Assembly (NCBI GenBank): GCA_900552395.1
Contig: URZJ01000084.1
Span: 1 to 7,324, forward strand
Source of the DNA: an uncultured Collinsella sp.
Lineage (GTDB): Bacteria; Actinomycetota; Coriobacteriia; Coriobacteriales; Coriobacteriaceae
Reading direction: 5' to 3'
DNA: 7,324 nt
Below, in pieces: positions 6,106-7,324 of this stretch. The translations under genes were made by a program, and so were the position numbers. How positions within the stretch are numbered: the stretch's first letter is position 1; every line of letters starts with the position of its first letter. The notes under the pieces were generated by a model that was given only the letters and a program-made list of their open reading frames with translations, made no database searches and was not told the DNA's origin.

Positions 6106-6133
6106 CCCGCCGAGCTTGCCCCGGCGGGCTTTT
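6106..6133 (+). terminator. Hairpin with T-run just before mfd (terminator or attenuator)
   Basis: CCCGCCG (6106-6112) pairs perfectly with CGGCGGG (6122-6128) around a 9-nt loop, followed by CTTTT. This is the form of an intrinsic terminator. It ends only about 25 nt before the mfd ATG, leaving no room for a normal promoter with -35 and -10 downstream of it. Either it ends nth transcripts while a promoter overlaps it, or it lies inside the mfd leader and acts as an attenuator. Confidence 0.55.
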
Positions 6134-6158
6134 GGCGTTGCGATGCCGGAGGAACAGC

Positions 6159-7324
6159 ATGCTCATTCACCGTATAGCCGCGCAGCTCTACACTGCCGAG
6201 GCGCTGCAGACCGTCGAGGCCGGACTCGATGCCGGCGAGGACGTGACGCTGGCCGTGTCGCAGTCGGGCCGCACGCTCATGGCGGCAGCTCAGTTTGCGC
6301 GCCGTCCGCGTCCCACGGTCTACATCGTGAGCGGCGAGGACGCGGCCGATCGCGCCGCGCGCAGCCTGGCCGCCTATGTGGGTCTGGCGCATGTGTGCCG
6401 CTTTCCCGAGCGCAAAGACTATCCATGGCGTGAGCAGGCGCCCGACGACGCCGTGGTGGCCCAGCGCTGCGAGGCGCTCGGGCGCATCGTGCGCGGGGAC
6501 AACTGCATCATGGTCGCCTCGGCCCGCGCACTGCTGCGCTGCGTGCCGCCGGTCGAGAGCCGCTACTGGGAGTCCACTACTTTTGCGGTGGGCGAGGAGA
6601 TTCCCTTCGACGAGGTGCCGCAGCGTCTGGTAGGCATGGGCTACACCAATGCCGGCGCCGCCGACGCGCCCGGCCTGTTCCGTGTGCACGGCGACACCGT
6701 CGAGGTGTTTCCCGCGCAGGAAAAGGCGCCCGTGCGCATTGAGTTTTTCGGCGACGAGATCGACCGTATCCGCCGCATGGTGAGTTCAACGGGCCAGACC
6801 ATCGGCAATGAGGACAGCATCGAGATCTTCCCCTGTCGCGAGCTTGCACTCACCGACGACGCCGTCCACAACATGCATGTGGCGCTCTACCGCGCCAGCC
6901 AGGACGACAGCAAGTTGGCGGCGCTGCTCGAGATGGTAGACGCGCGCATCGTTACGCCTGAGCTCGACCGCTTTTTGCCGGTGATGTACGGCCAGACCGT
7001 GAGCCCGTTGTCGCACGTGAGCGGCAAGGCGCTCGTGGTGCTGTCCGAGCCGCGCTCGCTGTTCGACGATTGCCTGCGCGCCTACGAGGATATCGAGGCA
7101 CGTGCCGGCGAGGCGGGGGTCGACCGTCTGGACGGCCTGTACGTGCGTGCCCAGCAACTCGACTTTGGCTCCCAGCAACGCCTGAACTACGTGAGCCTCA
7201 TCCGTGCCGGCGGTGCGGTGACGGCCGAGCTCAAGATTGAGCAGCCTGCCATCGCAGGCTCGGACAACCGTTTTATGACGCGCATCCAGGAGGTCGTGGG
7301 CAAGCGCTATGCCTGCGTGTTTGC
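6159..7324 (+). CDS. mfd: Transcription-repair coupling factor Mfd, N-terminal part
   Basis: The frame is open from ATG 6159 to the right edge: 388 codons of a protein usually about 1,150 aa long. Mfd is an ATP-driven translocase that removes RNA polymerase stalled at DNA damage and recruits UvrA. The degenerate UvrB-like domain 1 is visible, lacking a Walker A loop where UvrB has one (SQSGRT near 33-38), with FPERKDYPW (82-90). The UvrB-homology/UvrA-interaction module follows at about 145-235, with FRVHGD (174-179), EFFGDEI (195-201) and PCREL (225-229, usually PAREL). After it, ELDRFLP (268-274) matches the Mfd family, where UvrB would continue differently. The polymerase-interaction and helicase domains lie beyond the window. 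GGAGG (6148-6152) is 6 nt before the ATG. No frameshift is seen. Confidence 0.92.
   Translation, partial: MLIHRIAAQLYTAEALQTVEAGLDAGEDVTLAVSQSGRTLMAAAQFARRPRPTVYIVSGEDAADRAARSLAAYVGLAHVCRFPERKDYPWREQAPDDAVVAQRCEALGRIVRGDNCIMVASARALLRCVPPVESRYWESTTFAVGEEIPFDEVPQRLVGMGYTNAGAADAPGLFRVHGDTVEVFPAQEKAPVRIEFFGDEIDRIRRMVSSTGQTIGNEDSIEIFPCRELALTDDAVHNMHVALYRASQDDSKLAALLEMVDARIVTPELDRFLPVMYGQTVSPLSHVSGKALVVLSEPRSLFDDCLRAYEDIEARAGEAGVDRLDGLYVRAQQLDFGSQQRLNYVSLIRAGGAVTAELKIEQPAIAGSDNRFMTRIQEVVGKRYACVF

Noticed and set aside
6159..7324. UvrB as an alternative identity for the right-hand gene
   Set aside because: The UvrB-homology module is shared, but the N-terminus lacks the Walker A loop of UvrB, and the sequence after the module (ELDRFLP region) follows Mfd.
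1..7324. tRNA, rRNA, CRISPR array, insertion sequence or integrase
   Set aside because: I saw no cloverleaf, regularly spaced repeats, transposase motifs or terminal inverted repeats. The island at 852-1942 therefore has no visible mobility gene of its own.

Overview
The window is high-GC bacterial DNA. It has compact genes with GGAGG-type ribosome binding sites, and codon use is strongly biased to C/G at third positions (CGC, CTC, CTG, GCC). Composition, protein style and gene content suggest an actinobacterium, most likely a gut Coriobacteriia such as Collinsella. That assignment is inference from composition and protein flavour, not from a database match. All credible genes lie on the + strand.

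Layout. Positions 1-40 carry a strong intrinsic terminator for a gene that ends at or before the left edge. After a roughly 250-bp leader comes an unrecognised small membrane protein (294-728). A 123-bp gap packed with three consecutive inverted repeats leads to a two-gene unit. This unit is a DUF6036-type nucleotidyltransferase (852-1382) overlapping by 4 nt a helix-turn-helix protein that starts with TTG (1379-1942). It has relaxed, AT-richer codon use and looks like a horizontally acquired toxin-antitoxin-like cassette. Next are rmuC (1994-3349) with a clear GC-rich terminator, a half-size ABC exporter (3470-5272), endonuclease III nth (5336-6001), and the N-terminal third of the transcription-repair coupling factor mfd (6159 to beyond the right edge).

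How the genes relate. RmuC (recombination control), Nth (base excision repair) and Mfd (transcription-coupled repair) are three DNA-maintenance proteins within about 5 kb, all in the same direction. The ABC exporter between them has no visible functional tie to them. The nucleotidyltransferase/HTH pair is the accessory part of the window and the best candidate for something poorly described: effector first, regulator second, translationally coupled, with an AT-rich operator-like dyad just upstream. A hairpin with a T-run sits about 25 nt before the mfd start codon. This suggests that mfd is read through from upstream or is controlled by attenuation.

Limits. The family calls for RmuC, ABC, Nth and Mfd rest on clear motifs. 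The DUF6036 call rests on nucleotidyltransferase motifs, and the toxin-antitoxin role is inference. Promoters are weakly predicted throughout. I see no rRNA, tRNA, CRISPR array, insertion sequence or replication origin.
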